Source: CAKSQF01 sp964568425
Lineage (GTDB): Bacteria; Bacillota; Clostridia; Oscillospirales; CAG-272
Direction of reading: 5' to 3'
Assembly (NCBI GenBank): GCA_964568425.1
Contig: CAZMPO010000009.1
Coordinates: forward strand, 4,308 to 68,307
Length of the DNA: 64,000 nucleotides
Below are positions 24,417 through 31,921 of this stretch, in pieces. The notes beneath the pieces are model-generated. The model saw only the letters and a list, made by a program, of their open reading frames with translations. It made no database searches and was not told where the DNA came from. Within the stretch, counting starts at the first letter, position 1; every line of letters starts with the position of its first letter. Both the position numbers and the translations under genes were made by a program.

Positions 24417-26225
24417 ATGAGATCGGTGAGCTTTGATAAGACCGAAATTACGGGCGGATTTTGGAAAGAACGACAGGATGTGGTCAGAAATTCGACCGTT
24501 TATGCCGTGTATGATCGATTTGTCGAGACAGGCAGATTTGAGGCATTCAAATTCAATTGGAAGGATGGCATGCCCAACAAGCCGCATTTCTTCTGGGATT
24601 CGGATGTCGCAAAATGGATCGAGGGCGTCGCTAACCTGACTGCCAAAAAGAGAGAGCCGAAGCTTGAGGCGATCGTCGATGACGTCGTTGATCTGATCGT
24701 CGAAAAGCAAGAGCCCTGCGGATATTTTAACACCTATTTTCAGCATATCGACCCCGCATCACGCTTTCGCAACCGCGATTGGCACGAGCTCTATTGTGCG
24801 GGTCACCTTATCGAAGCGGCTGTAGCTTACTATAACGCAACAGGCAAGGATAAGTTCCTTAAAGCAATGTGCAAATATGCCGATTATATCGAAAGACGAT
24901 TTGTGATCGATCGTGATGCCGCATTTGTCACCCCCGGACACGAGGAGATCGAGCTTGCACTTGTAAGGCTTTACGAGTGCACCGGTGAGCACCGTTATCT
25001 TGAGCTCTCCGAATTTTTCGTCAATAATCGTGGAGTCGCCGACGAGCAGATAAAGGGCAGCTATAATCAGTCCGACCTCCCCGTGCGCGAGATAAAAGAG
25101 GCTAAGGGACACGCTGTCAGGGCGACCTATCTCTACTCGGCGATGGCTGATCTTGCAAGAATTGACGGCGATACCGAGCTTTTCGAGGCTTGCCGCCGTG
25201 TGTTCGATGATATCTACTATAAGAAAATGTATATAAGCGGCGGTATCGGTTCAACATCGGCAGGCGAGGCGTTCACCGTTACAGATTACGATCTGCCGAA
25301 TATGCTTGCATATACCGAGACCTGCGCATCCTTTGGACTCGCCGTGTTTGCGCACAGAATGCTCCTGCTCGAAAATGATCGTCGCTATGCCGATACAGTC
25401 GAGCGCGAGATATATAACGGATTTCTCTCGGGTGTCTCACTCGATGGAAAGGCATTTTTCTATGAAAATCCGCTTGAGGTCATACCGAGACTCAGAGGAA
25501 GGGATGCTTTCGGCGGCGGAATACATTTCCCGCTTTCGAGAAGGCAGGAGGTCTTCGGCTGCTCTTGCTGTCCCCCTAATGTGACAAGATTTATCCCCGC
25601 GATCGCCGATCTGATGTATACGACCTCAGATGAGGATAATACCATCTTTGTCCATCAGTTCATGGAGTCAAATTCCGAGTTTACACTTTGCTCCCGACCT
25701 GTCAAGCTGTCGCAGAAAACAAATTATCCGCTCGACGGAAAGATCGAGATACACTATAACGGCGCACCTGCAAAGCTTGCCGTTCGTGTACCCGGCTGGT
25801 GTGACGGTTACACCGGTGAAACTGTCAATGGATACGCATGTTTCGATGTCCAAGACGGCGATAGCGTGACACTTGATTTCGGTATGCCCGCATATGTGGT
25901 TGAGGCTGACCCGAGAGCCGAGACTCTTTGCGGAAAATATGCCTTGATGCGCGGTCCCGTGCTCTACTGTATGGAAGGTGTCGATAACGGTTCGTCACTT
26001 CGCGATGTGATCGTCGATACAAGCTCGTTCGAGGAGTCTTTCGATCACGAGCTTTCGGTTCTGACGCTTACATGCTCGGGAAAGAGAAGACCGTCATTCG
26101 ATACCCCCGAGCTTTACCGTAAAGCATGCCGAAAATATGAGAGCGTGACTTTGAAGTTCATTCCGTATTTTGCATTTGCAAACAGACAAGAGTGCGAGAT
26201 GCTTGTTTGGTTCTCGGCAGAATAA
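24417..26225 (+). CDS. GH127 beta-L-arabinofuranosidase family protein
   Basis: A 602-residue protein of the former DUF1680 family, GH127. It has an (alpha/alpha)6 catalytic barrel (about 1-400) and C-terminal beta-sandwich domains. The zinc-binding/nucleophile cysteines are in FGCSCCPPNVTRF (about residues 380-392), and an upstream acidic residue is in ETCASFGLA (about 302). The characterised Bifidobacterium enzyme releases L-arabinose from plant cell-wall glycoprotein arabino-oligosaccharides. There is no signal peptide, so it would act on imported oligosaccharides. Start: ATG with AAAGGAG at a good distance. It is divergent from its likely AraC regulator and ends in a terminator. Confidence 0.93.
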   Translation: MRSVSFDKTEITGGFWKERQDVVRNSTVYAVYDRFVETGRFEAFKFNWKDGMPNKPHFFWDSDVAKWIEGVANLTAKKREPKLEAIVDDVVDLIVEKQEPCGYFNTYFQHIDPASRFRNRDWHELYCAGHLIEAAVAYYNATGKDKFLKAMCKYADYIERRFVIDRDAAFVTPGHEEIELALVRLYECTGEHRYLELSEFFVNNRGVADEQIKGSYNQSDLPVREIKEAKGHAVRATYLYSAMADLARIDGDTELFEACRRVFDDIYYKKMYISGGIGSTSAGEAFTVTDYDLPNMLAYTETCASFGLAVFAHRMLLLENDRRYADTVEREIYNGFLSGVSLDGKAFFYENPLEVIPRLRGRDAFGGGIHFPLSRRQEVFGCSCCPPNVTRFIPAIADLMYTTSDEDNTIFVHQFMESNSEFTLCSRPVKLSQKTNYPLDGKIEIHYNGAPAKLAVRVPGWCDGYTGETVNGYACFDVQDGDSVTLDFGMPAYVVEADPRAETLCGKYALMRGPVLYCMEGVDNGSSLRDVIVDTSSFEESFDHELSVLTLTCSGKRRPSFDTPELYRKACRKYESVTLKFIPYFAFANRQECEMLVWFSAE

Positions 26226-26253
26226 AACTGTCGCTTTATGTGAAAATTTTCTT

Positions 26254-26306
26254 CGTCATTATGTACAAAAATCGCCACCTGATTTTGTGCATAATGACGA
26301 TTTTTT
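26254..26306 (+). terminator. Terminator of the GH127 gene
   Basis: A 19-20-nt arm (26254-26273) pairs with 26281-26299 with one G-U pair and one bulge, followed by ATTTTTT. Confidence 0.85.
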
Positions 26307-26334
26307 AGTCATGTACAATTTTTTGGCGATTGTA

Positions 26335-26363
26335 TTGACAAGCCCCAATCGTTGTTGTATAAT
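26335..26363 (+). promoter_or_regulatory. Consensus sigma-A promoter in front of a gene remnant
   Basis: TTGACA (26335-26340), 17-bp spacer, TATAAT (26358-26363), with a second TATAAT at 26363-26368. Confidence 0.8.
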
Positions 26364-26380
26364 ATAATCGGGAATTGTGA

Positions 26381-26833
26381 ACGGTCATAAGAATACGAAA
26401 AAAGAATAAAAACAGAGATGAACACCCATATTACAACTATTGTCGGTTGCCGCTTGATTCGCTCTCAGGTGAGGGCGAGCTTGTAGCAAAGGATGTGCTC
26501 TGTGATGCCGATTTTGGTGTCGCTGATAACGCATTCTATTTTACACCTTTAGATTGCGGTCCTAAAAAAGATAAAAAAGGGTATTATAACTTCTCCAACG
26601 GAAGACTGTGTAAGGTCGACCTTGACACGCTCGAATGCACCGATGTTCTTACAGACAGTGGTCTGCTGTTTTATGCGACCGGGTTCGGATATACCAACGG
26701 CAAGTTTATAGTCGGCACGATCCGACCGCTCAGTGAGCCGTGGGTCACCAACTGGGACAAGAATAAGGCGGCAATGTATTTTGCCTTGTACGATCTTGAG
26801 ACAGGTTCGATGTATTCTGTATATCAACATTGA
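26381..26833 (+). pseudogene. Fragment of a beta-propeller-like gene without a usable start
   Basis: The frame is open from 26381 to the stop at 26831-26833. It codes convincingly from about 26417 (DEHPYYNYCRLPLDSLSGEGE...), with repeated short blades (FYFTPLDCG, GRLCKVDLDTL, YATGFGYTNGKFIVGT, YFALYDLETGSMYSVYQ) like 6-bladed propeller or DUF5050-type proteins. No ATG or GTG with a ribosome site opens the frame; the only alternative is a TTG at 26447 without one. An ATG at 26418 is in another frame and stops after 22 codons. I infer an internally deleted or frameshifted remnant kept behind an intact promoter and terminator. Confidence 0.55.
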
Positions 26834-26858
26834 CCGAAAATATTTGAATCACAAATTC

Positions 26859-26897
26859 TCTCCCTCAAACCGAGCTTATCGGTTTGGGGGAGATCTT
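26859..26897 (+). terminator. Terminator between remnant and spoIIIA operon
   Basis: TCTCCCTCAAACCGA (26859-26873) pairs with TCGGTTTGGGGGAGA (26879-26893), 15 bp with one wobble pair, followed by TCTTATT. Confidence 0.8.
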
Positions 26898-26908
26898 ATT
26901 CGTTCTGT

Positions 26909-26937
26909 GTTCTATTTTTTTCGGACGACCATATAAT
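26909..26937 (+). promoter_or_regulatory. Candidate sigma-E promoter of the spoIIIA operon
   Basis: GTTCTATT (26909-26916), 13-bp spacer and CATATAAT (26930-26937) resemble the mother-cell sigma-E pattern, which drives spoIIIA in B. subtilis. No TTGACA box is present. Confidence 0.5.
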
Positions 26938-26973
26938 GTATCAATGCTTGACTTGTTGATAGGCGGTGATGAT

Positions 26974-27843
26974 GTGACCGAGGAGCTTGTGTTTGTTCTG
27001 TCGCGCCTTAGCGGTATGACAGCTGCCGCGGTATCCTCTCTTGCCGAGAGGTATCCGAGCCTTTCAGAGCTTCGCTTCAGGGCAGGGCGACATATTGCGG
27101 CAGTTGTCGGCGGGGAAAACATTATGTCGCCATATCTTATGACCGAGGCAGATCTTGAAAGAACGCTTGTCGGTCTCTGTGAGGATTCGGTCTTCTCGCA
27201 CATGGACACGATAGTTGAGGGCTATTTTTGTCTGCCGCTCGGCATTCGCGTCGGAGTATGCGGAAGTGCGGTCGTTGATGAGGGCAGTGTATCGCAGATA
27301 TATGACATATCTTCACTCTGCGTGCGTTTTCCGATGTGTGTGTCAAATGTCAGTGCCCCGATATACGAAAGGCTTGCGGGGGCGTCATTTTATAAGTCGG
27401 CTTTGATCTATTCGCCGCCCGGGGTCGGAAAAACGACCGTTTTACGCGATCTCGCATGTTCACTTGCCGAGCGAGCAGGGAGGCGGGTTGCGGTGATCGA
27501 TGAAAGACGGGAGCTGTTTGCCGATCGTGAAAGACTTCCCGATAATGCCGATATCCTTGTCGGCTATCCGAAGGCTAAGGCGTTTGAAATTGCGGCAAGG
27601 ACGATGAATCCGCAATACATAATTTGCGACGAGATCGGATCGGAAGAAGAGGCGTGGTCGATGCTGTCGGTTCAAAACACTGGCGTACCGATAGTTGCAA
27701 CGGCACACGGCATGTCGGTGGACTCACTGCTTAAGAGAAGCGGTATAGAACTGCTTCATGAGGCAGGGGTTTTTGATATTTATGTCGGGATCCGTCGCGA
27801 TCCCGCATGCGAGCGAGTCGAATTTGATTTTTTCGATGCGTGA
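26974..27843 (+). CDS. spoIIIAA: Stage III sporulation protein AA, secretion-type ATPase
   Basis: A protein of about 289 residues, the ATPase of the SpoIIIA-SpoIIQ channel that joins mother cell and forespore. Walker A is SPPGVGKTTVLRDL, Walker B lies in QYIICDEIGSEEE and the C-terminal region matches type II/IV secretion ATPases. The start is uncertain: I favour GTG at 26974 because AGGCGGTGAT lies 4-7 bases upstream and because the ATG at 26944 coincides with the likely transcription start. A longer frame from 26884 would begin inside the promoter. It overlaps the spoIIIAB frame only beyond its true start. It is first of eight genes. Confidence 0.93.
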   Translation: MTEELVFVLSRLSGMTAAAVSSLAERYPSLSELRFRAGRHIAAVVGGENIMSPYLMTEADLERTLVGLCEDSVFSHMDTIVEGYFCLPLGIRVGVCGSAVVDEGSVSQIYDISSLCVRFPMCVSNVSAPIYERLAGASFYKSALIYSPPGVGKTTVLRDLACSLAERAGRRVAVIDERRELFADRERLPDNADILVGYPKAKAFEIAARTMNPQYIICDEIGSEEEAWSMLSVQNTGVPIVATAHGMSVDSLLKRSGIELLHEAGVFDIYVGIRRDPACERVEFDFFDA

Positions 27844-27878
27844 GGGTATCGTCAATAAAACTTTTTGGGGGAGATCGG

Positions 27879-28361
27879 ATGTATCTGCGTTATTTGGGGA
27901 TATTTGCAATATTTGTTTCTTGCAGTGCTGTCGGCTTTTTGCTTGCTGGAAGTGAAGGCGGAAGGTTAAAAAACAACGAGGTTCTTATCGCACTTATAAA
28001 GCACATAAGGCGCAAAGCACTTTATTTCAAATCGACGTCTGTCGATATTTTCGAGTCATTTTCAAGTGATCCTCTTGAAAAAAACGGATTTTGCTCAATA
28101 ATGCGAACAGAGGGACTGTCCGCCGCGCTTGACAGGGTAAAATGCTTCGAGCTCGATGAGCACTGCGAGCGATCTGTTGAGCATTTTGCACATGAGATGG
28201 GGGCACTTCCGACAGGCGAGCTTGTGTCATCCTGCGACAATCTGATAGAGGAACTGTACGAAAATCAAGCGAGGCTTTCAAAGGAATCGCCCGCGAGACA
28301 AAAGGCATACTCGTCCCTCGGGATGCTTTTCGGAATTATGATCGTGATACTGCTTGTTTAG
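27879..28361 (+). CDS. spoIIIAB: Stage III sporulation protein AB
   Basis: About 160 residues: an N-terminal membrane helix (YLGIFAIFVSCSAVGFLLA), a helical cytoplasmic domain resembling type II secretion GspF and a C-terminal membrane helix (LGMLFGIMIVILLV). It should anchor the SpoIIIAA ATPase. ATG 27879 is chosen because GGGGGAGAT is 8 bases upstream; the earlier ATG at 27840 overlaps the spoIIIAA stop and lacks a ribosome site. Confidence 0.92.
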   Translation: MYLRYLGIFAIFVSCSAVGFLLAGSEGGRLKNNEVLIALIKHIRRKALYFKSTSVDIFESFSSDPLEKNGFCSIMRTEGLSAALDRVKCFELDEHCERSVEHFAHEMGALPTGELVSSCDNLIEELYENQARLSKESPARQKAYSSLGMLFGIMIVILLV

Positions 28362-28384
28362 TCACGAAAGGAAGCTTATGTTTA

Positions 28385-28579
28385 ATGGATACGGAACTTG
28401 TTTTTCGAGTTGTGGGCGTCGGTCTGATAGTAAGCGTTGCATATCAGATACTCAGCAAAACGGGCAGAGAGGAGCAGGCTATGATGGTTTCAATAGCGGG
28501 TGTTATCGTTATCATGCTTATGATGGTTCGACAGGTATCCGAACTGCTCGAAACCATAAGCCAACTTTTCGGACTGTGA
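28385..28579 (+). CDS. spoIIIAC: Stage III sporulation protein AC
   Basis: A 64-residue membrane protein of two helices (VFRVVGVGLIVSVAYQIL and MMVSIAGVIVIMLMMV), the expected size and character of SpoIIIAC, a membrane component of the feeding-tube channel. AAAGGAAG precedes the ATG. A larger frame on the same strand (from 28354) covers it out of phase and is an artefact. Its TGA overlaps the GTG start of spoIIIAD. Confidence 0.93.
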   Translation: MDTELVFRVVGVGLIVSVAYQILSKTGREEQAMMVSIAGVIVIMLMMVRQVSELLETISQLFGL

Positions 28580-28962
28580 AGATCTTGGCTTTATTGTCAC
28601 TCGCGATAGCAGGTGTCTTTTTGATATCCGTCGTTGGTCGCCTTCAGCCAAATATCGCAAGACCTATCGGCATTATGCTCGCCGTGGCAGTTGCCGCAGG
28701 CGGACTTGCGCTTATTTCTCCGACGATCGAGGGGCTTGAGTCCCTGTGCGACATTGACGGTTACAAAAGCGGTGTGAAAACAATGCTCAAGTCGCTCGGC
28801 GTTTCGCTTGTCGCATCGTTTGCATCGGATATTTGTCGCGATTACGGTGAGGGAACGGTGTCATCTGCCGTAAATTTCGTCGCAAAATGTGAACTTGTCC
28901 TTATTGCCTATCCGCTTTGGAAAAATATCGTCGAGCTTGCACTTTCGATGCTTGAAAAATAG
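28576..28962 (+). CDS. spoIIIAD: Stage III sporulation protein AD
   Basis: 128 residues, hydrophobic, homologous in character to SpoIIIAC but longer: LALLSLAIAGVFLISVVGRL, then a second helix IGIMLAVAVAAGGLALIS, then a charged helix and a final membrane segment. The start is GTG at 28576, overlapping the spoIIIAC stop (GTGA), which implies translational coupling. The longer frame running upstream is out of phase with spoIIIAC and is not real protein. Confidence 0.92.
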   Translation: MKILALLSLAIAGVFLISVVGRLQPNIARPIGIMLAVAVAAGGLALISPTIEGLESLCDIDGYKSGVKTMLKSLGVSLVASFASDICRDYGEGTVSSAVNFVAKCELVLIAYPLWKNIVELALSMLEK

Positions 28963-28969
28963 TAGGCTC

Positions 28970-30076
28970 ATGATAAAAAACGTATGGACAAAGTGTCTTT
29001 TTGTTCTGCTGATCTTGATCGCGATACACGAACCGTTTTCGCACACGGTATTTGCCGAGGACAGCGATCTGTCCGATTTTTGGGAGATAGCTCCCGATGG
29101 GATGGAAGAATATCTTCCGGATGATATAAAAAACGCCGATGCGTCGGACATACCGTCTCTTTTAAACGGTGAATTTTTTACAAGTCTTCTTTCAAAGCTT
29201 TTCGGCAGATCGATAAATGACCTGTCGTCCGATCTTTGGGAACTGATCGCCATTATCGCGCTTTCCTCGGTTGCAGGCTGTCTCGGGAGATCATCGGCGC
29301 ATGTTGAATGGGTCGCGGCACTGTGTACATCAGTAAAAGTGTATACGCTTGTTTACGGTCAGTTCAAGTTGACCGTTGAGTTGATAAACGCAATTTGCGC
29401 TTTTATTACATCATTTGGTGCGATAATGTCCGCTCTCTATCTTTCGGGAGGTAACAGTCTTGCGTCGGCGGCGCATATCGGCTGGATATCGTCAATAAGT
29501 CTTGTCGGCGGCGGGATCCTATCAAATATCATTGTTCCGACCTTGGAGATATCCATGGCACTGCTTCTCGTTTCGAGCGCATGCAGATCGGTCAACATTC
29601 AGCCGATCGCATCATTTATGCAAAAGTTTACTACAGGACTTCTTGTTTTTGTAATGACTGCCATATCGATCTTCATGTCGTTTCAAACATCGATCTCGGC
29701 GGCATCCGACAGTATGTCGGTGCGAACGGTCAAATTTGCGGCGGCACAGGCGATCCCGGTGATCGGCGGCATGCTCGGTGACAGTATAAGGGTGCTTTCA
29801 TCGTCAGTAACACTTGTCAGAAGCGTCACGGGAACACTTGCCGCTGTCATCATTATAGTGATGTCGCTCTCTCCCCTGCTTTTACTTCTTGCATCGAGAG
29901 CCGTTCTGTCCTTCTCATCGGCGATCGCTGCCATGCTTGGTTCGTCGGCGGTCTCTTCGGTTTTATCGAACGGAGCAAAGCTTATCGGTCATATGATGGC
30001 GGTTCTCGTTGTTTTTGATATAGCCTATATTTATTGTCTGTCTTTCTTTGTGAAGAGCGTGTGCGCGATAAGCTGA
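28970..30076 (+). CDS. spoIIIAE: Stage III sporulation protein AE
   Basis: About 368 residues. A signal-like N-terminal helix (CLFVLLILIAIHEPF) is followed by an acidic extracytoplasmic stretch with DFWEIAPDGMEEYLPDDI, then many membrane helices to the C-terminus. This layout fits SpoIIIAE, the large polytopic subunit of the channel. ATG 28970 is chosen; AGTAGG upstream is a weak ribosome site, and the gap to spoIIIAD is only 7 bases. Confidence 0.93.
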   Translation: MIKNVWTKCLFVLLILIAIHEPFSHTVFAEDSDLSDFWEIAPDGMEEYLPDDIKNADASDIPSLLNGEFFTSLLSKLFGRSINDLSSDLWELIAIIALSSVAGCLGRSSAHVEWVAALCTSVKVYTLVYGQFKLTVELINAICAFITSFGAIMSALYLSGGNSLASAAHIGWISSISLVGGGILSNIIVPTLEISMALLLVSSACRSVNIQPIASFMQKFTTGLLVFVMTAISIFMSFQTSISAASDSMSVRTVKFAAAQAIPVIGGMLGDSIRVLSSSVTLVRSVTGTLAAVIIIVMSLSPLLLLLASRAVLSFSSAIAAMLGSSAVSSVLSNGAKLIGHMMAVLVVFDIAYIYCLSFFVKSVCAIS

Positions 30077-30091
30077 CTTTTTGGGTTTGAT

Positions 30092-30571
30092 ATGGAAATC
30101 ATTAAAAATTCATTTGCACTGATTGCCGCTCTTTCGGCGGTATCGTCGATCATTTTATTTCTTGTGCCCGAAAAATATTCAAAAGTTATCGGATTTGTAA
30201 TATCCGCACTTATAACACTTGCCGTGCTTACACCGACTGTTTCGTTTTTTGGAGAGATAAGCGGCGAACTTACCAAACTGTTGACTGCTGACGTGACAGC
30301 GAGCGTCAGCACGATTTCGAGCGCGGGGCTTATTGCCGAAAGCTTTGAGCATGTTATTGAAGAAAGAATTGCCGAAGATATTTCATATTCGTATTCGATA
30401 GAGCGGGACAAAATAAGCGTTGTCGCCGAGGCAGAGGCGGTTGACGATGAAACCATCAGCATAAAACGGCTTTCGATCTCGGTAGAAGGGTCGATCGACA
30501 AAATAGCCTGCAAAAAATATTTAGGCACAAAATACGGCATTGATCTTGTGGAGATAAGTACAGTTGACTGA
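30092..30571 (+). CDS. spoIIIAF: Stage III sporulation protein AF
   Basis: 159 residues: two N-terminal membrane helices (FALIAALSAVSSIILFLVP and VIGFVISALITLAVLTPTVSFF) and a C-terminal soluble alpha/beta domain of the ring-building type (about 80-159; ISVVAEAEAVDDETISIKRLSIS). It overlaps the next gene by 8 bases. Position and layout identify it as SpoIIIAF. Confidence 0.9.
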   Translation: MEIIKNSFALIAALSAVSSIILFLVPEKYSKVIGFVISALITLAVLTPTVSFFGEISGELTKLLTADVTASVSTISSAGLIAESFEHVIEERIAEDISYSYSIERDKISVVAEAEAVDDETISIKRLSISVEGSIDKIACKKYLGTKYGIDLVEISTVD

Positions 30572-31055
30572 TTTTATAAAAAAGGTGCTTCGGCTGAAGG
30601 GACTTTCGTATATCATTCTCGCCCTCGCGGCAGGCGTGTTTTTGATCGCTGTTTCGGGAAATATCGGAAATGATACGAAAACTTTCGAAAAAGCTGATCA
30701 AGAAGACACCGAAGACGGCAGTTTTTCGTTCGAAGCATATGAAAAAAGACTTGAAGAACGGCTTGCGGAAATGATCGATCTGATAGACGGAGCCTCAAAT
30801 TCGTCCGTTATGGTCGTCATCGATAATTCGTATAAGTACGATGTTGCCGAGAAAAACGGCAGTTATACAGTAATACGCGACGAGGGTGGCGGACAGAGCG
30901 GTCTTGTTTTATCCGAATATGCCCCGAGCATAAGGGGTGTTGCGGTAGTCTGTGATGGTGGAGATGATCCAACCGTTCAAAAAAAGATAATCTCCCTTCT
31001 GTCATCCGTGCTTTCACTGTCGAGTGGTAAAATATTTGTTTGCTCGGGAGGGTAA
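30564..31055 (+). CDS. spoIIIAG: Stage III sporulation protein AG
   Basis: 163 residues with a TTG start at 30564 inside the end of spoIIIAF; GTGGAGATAAG lies upstream. One membrane helix (LSYIILALAAGVFLIAVSG) precedes a periplasm-facing ring domain (YEKRLEERLAEMIDLIDGASNSSVMVVID... to IISLLSSVLSLSSGKIFVCSGG) related to YscJ/FliF rings. It is shorter than the roughly 229-residue B. subtilis protein. It should oligomerise into the channel ring in the intermembrane space. Confidence 0.9.
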   Translation: MTDFIKKVLRLKGLSYIILALAAGVFLIAVSGNIGNDTKTFEKADQEDTEDGSFSFEAYEKRLEERLAEMIDLIDGASNSSVMVVIDNSYKYDVAEKNGSYTVIRDEGGGQSGLVLSEYAPSIRGVAVVCDGGDDPTVQKKIISLLSSVLSLSSGKIFVCSGG

Positions 31056-31122
31056 TGTGGGTGTATATTTCGCACGCTTGTCGCATAGATATGGAACATA
31101 ATCCGATCGGAGGTAGCATCTT

Positions 31123-31743
31123 ATGAAAATAATCAAAACTGAAAGTAGGTCAAAGCTTCCGGAGGTATATAAAAAAGGATTTGAAAAGATAGCAACAGGC
31201 TTTAAGAGCAATCTCGGCAGAAATCTCGTAATAATGGGCTCGGTACTGCTTATCGGTGCGGCAGTCTGGCTCAATTTCGCCCTTTTCTCCGATGCCGACA
31301 AAAAGGTAGATTACGACCCGAAAGACTACACAGAGTCGGGTGGAAAGACTGACGACAAAAACACATCATCCGACGATATATCAGAAAACGAAAGTTATTT
31401 CGCCATGGCGCAGATAGACAGGACACGCGCAAGAGACGAGGCTCTCGAGGTCCTCTACCAGATCACCGCATCGACAGATGCGACCGAAGAGGCAAAAAAG
31501 ACGGCATACGAGCAAATCGAGCTTTTGTCGGCACGAATCGAGCAGGAGGCGAATATCGAAACGCTTGTAAAGTCGAAAGGATTTGCAGAATGTGTCGCGG
31601 TCATTGACGATGAGAAGGTAAGCGTTATCGTTTCATCCGACGGTCTTATTGACAGCGAGCTTTCTCAGATACTCTCGATCGTATATGAGCAGTCGGGAAT
31701 TTTGCCCGAAAACATTCATGTAATAGAGAAAAAATCACAATAA
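31123..31743 (+). CDS. spoIIIAH: Stage III sporulation protein AH
   Basis: 206 residues: cytoplasmic basic segment, membrane helix (LVIMGSVLLIGAAVWLNFALF, about 37-57), acidic linker, helix-rich segment and a C-terminal ring domain (ECVAVIDDEKVSVIVSSDGL...). SpoIIIAH binds SpoIIQ of the forespore to bridge the two membranes. CGGAGGTAG is about 8 bases before the ATG. It is the last spoIIIA gene. No spoIIQ is present in the window. Confidence 0.93.
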   Translation: MKIIKTESRSKLPEVYKKGFEKIATGFKSNLGRNLVIMGSVLLIGAAVWLNFALFSDADKKVDYDPKDYTESGGKTDDKNTSSDDISENESYFAMAQIDRTRARDEALEVLYQITASTDATEEAKKTAYEQIELLSARIEQEANIETLVKSKGFAECVAVIDDEKVSVIVSSDGLIDSELSQILSIVYEQSGILPENIHVIEKKSQ

Positions 31744-31751
31744 TTTACGGC

Positions 31752-31802
31752 GGCAGATCGTTGTTACCAACGACCTGTCGCTATTTTATAAGATTTTTTT
31801 GT
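31752..31802 (+). terminator. Probable terminator of the spoIIIA operon
   Basis: GGCAGATCGTTG pairs with CAACGACCTGTC (one mismatch, one G-U), with a T-rich tail beginning about 4 bases later and reaching a run of seven T. Confidence 0.55.
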
Positions 31803-31810
31803 TTTTTCAC

Positions 31811-31839
31811 TTGACAAAATCATAAAACTGTATTATAAT
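31811..31839 (+). promoter_or_regulatory. Sigma-A promoter of guaB
   Basis: TTGACA (31811-31816), 17-bp spacer, TATAAT (31834-31839). Confidence 0.85.
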
Positions 31840-31921
31840 AACATAAACTGTATTTTATCCGATCAAACGGACAGCGATGAAACCAAAAAAGCGATGACAC
31901 ACAGAAAGGAACGGTAGTAAA

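Noticed and set aside
28354..28575. An N-terminal extension of spoIIIAD reaching back over spoIIIAC
   Set aside because: It is out of phase with spoIIIAC, which has the right size and helices; GTG 28576 overlapping its stop is the better start.
31846..31921. A purine riboswitch before guaB
   Set aside because: The leader is only about 75 bases and lacks the conserved junction.
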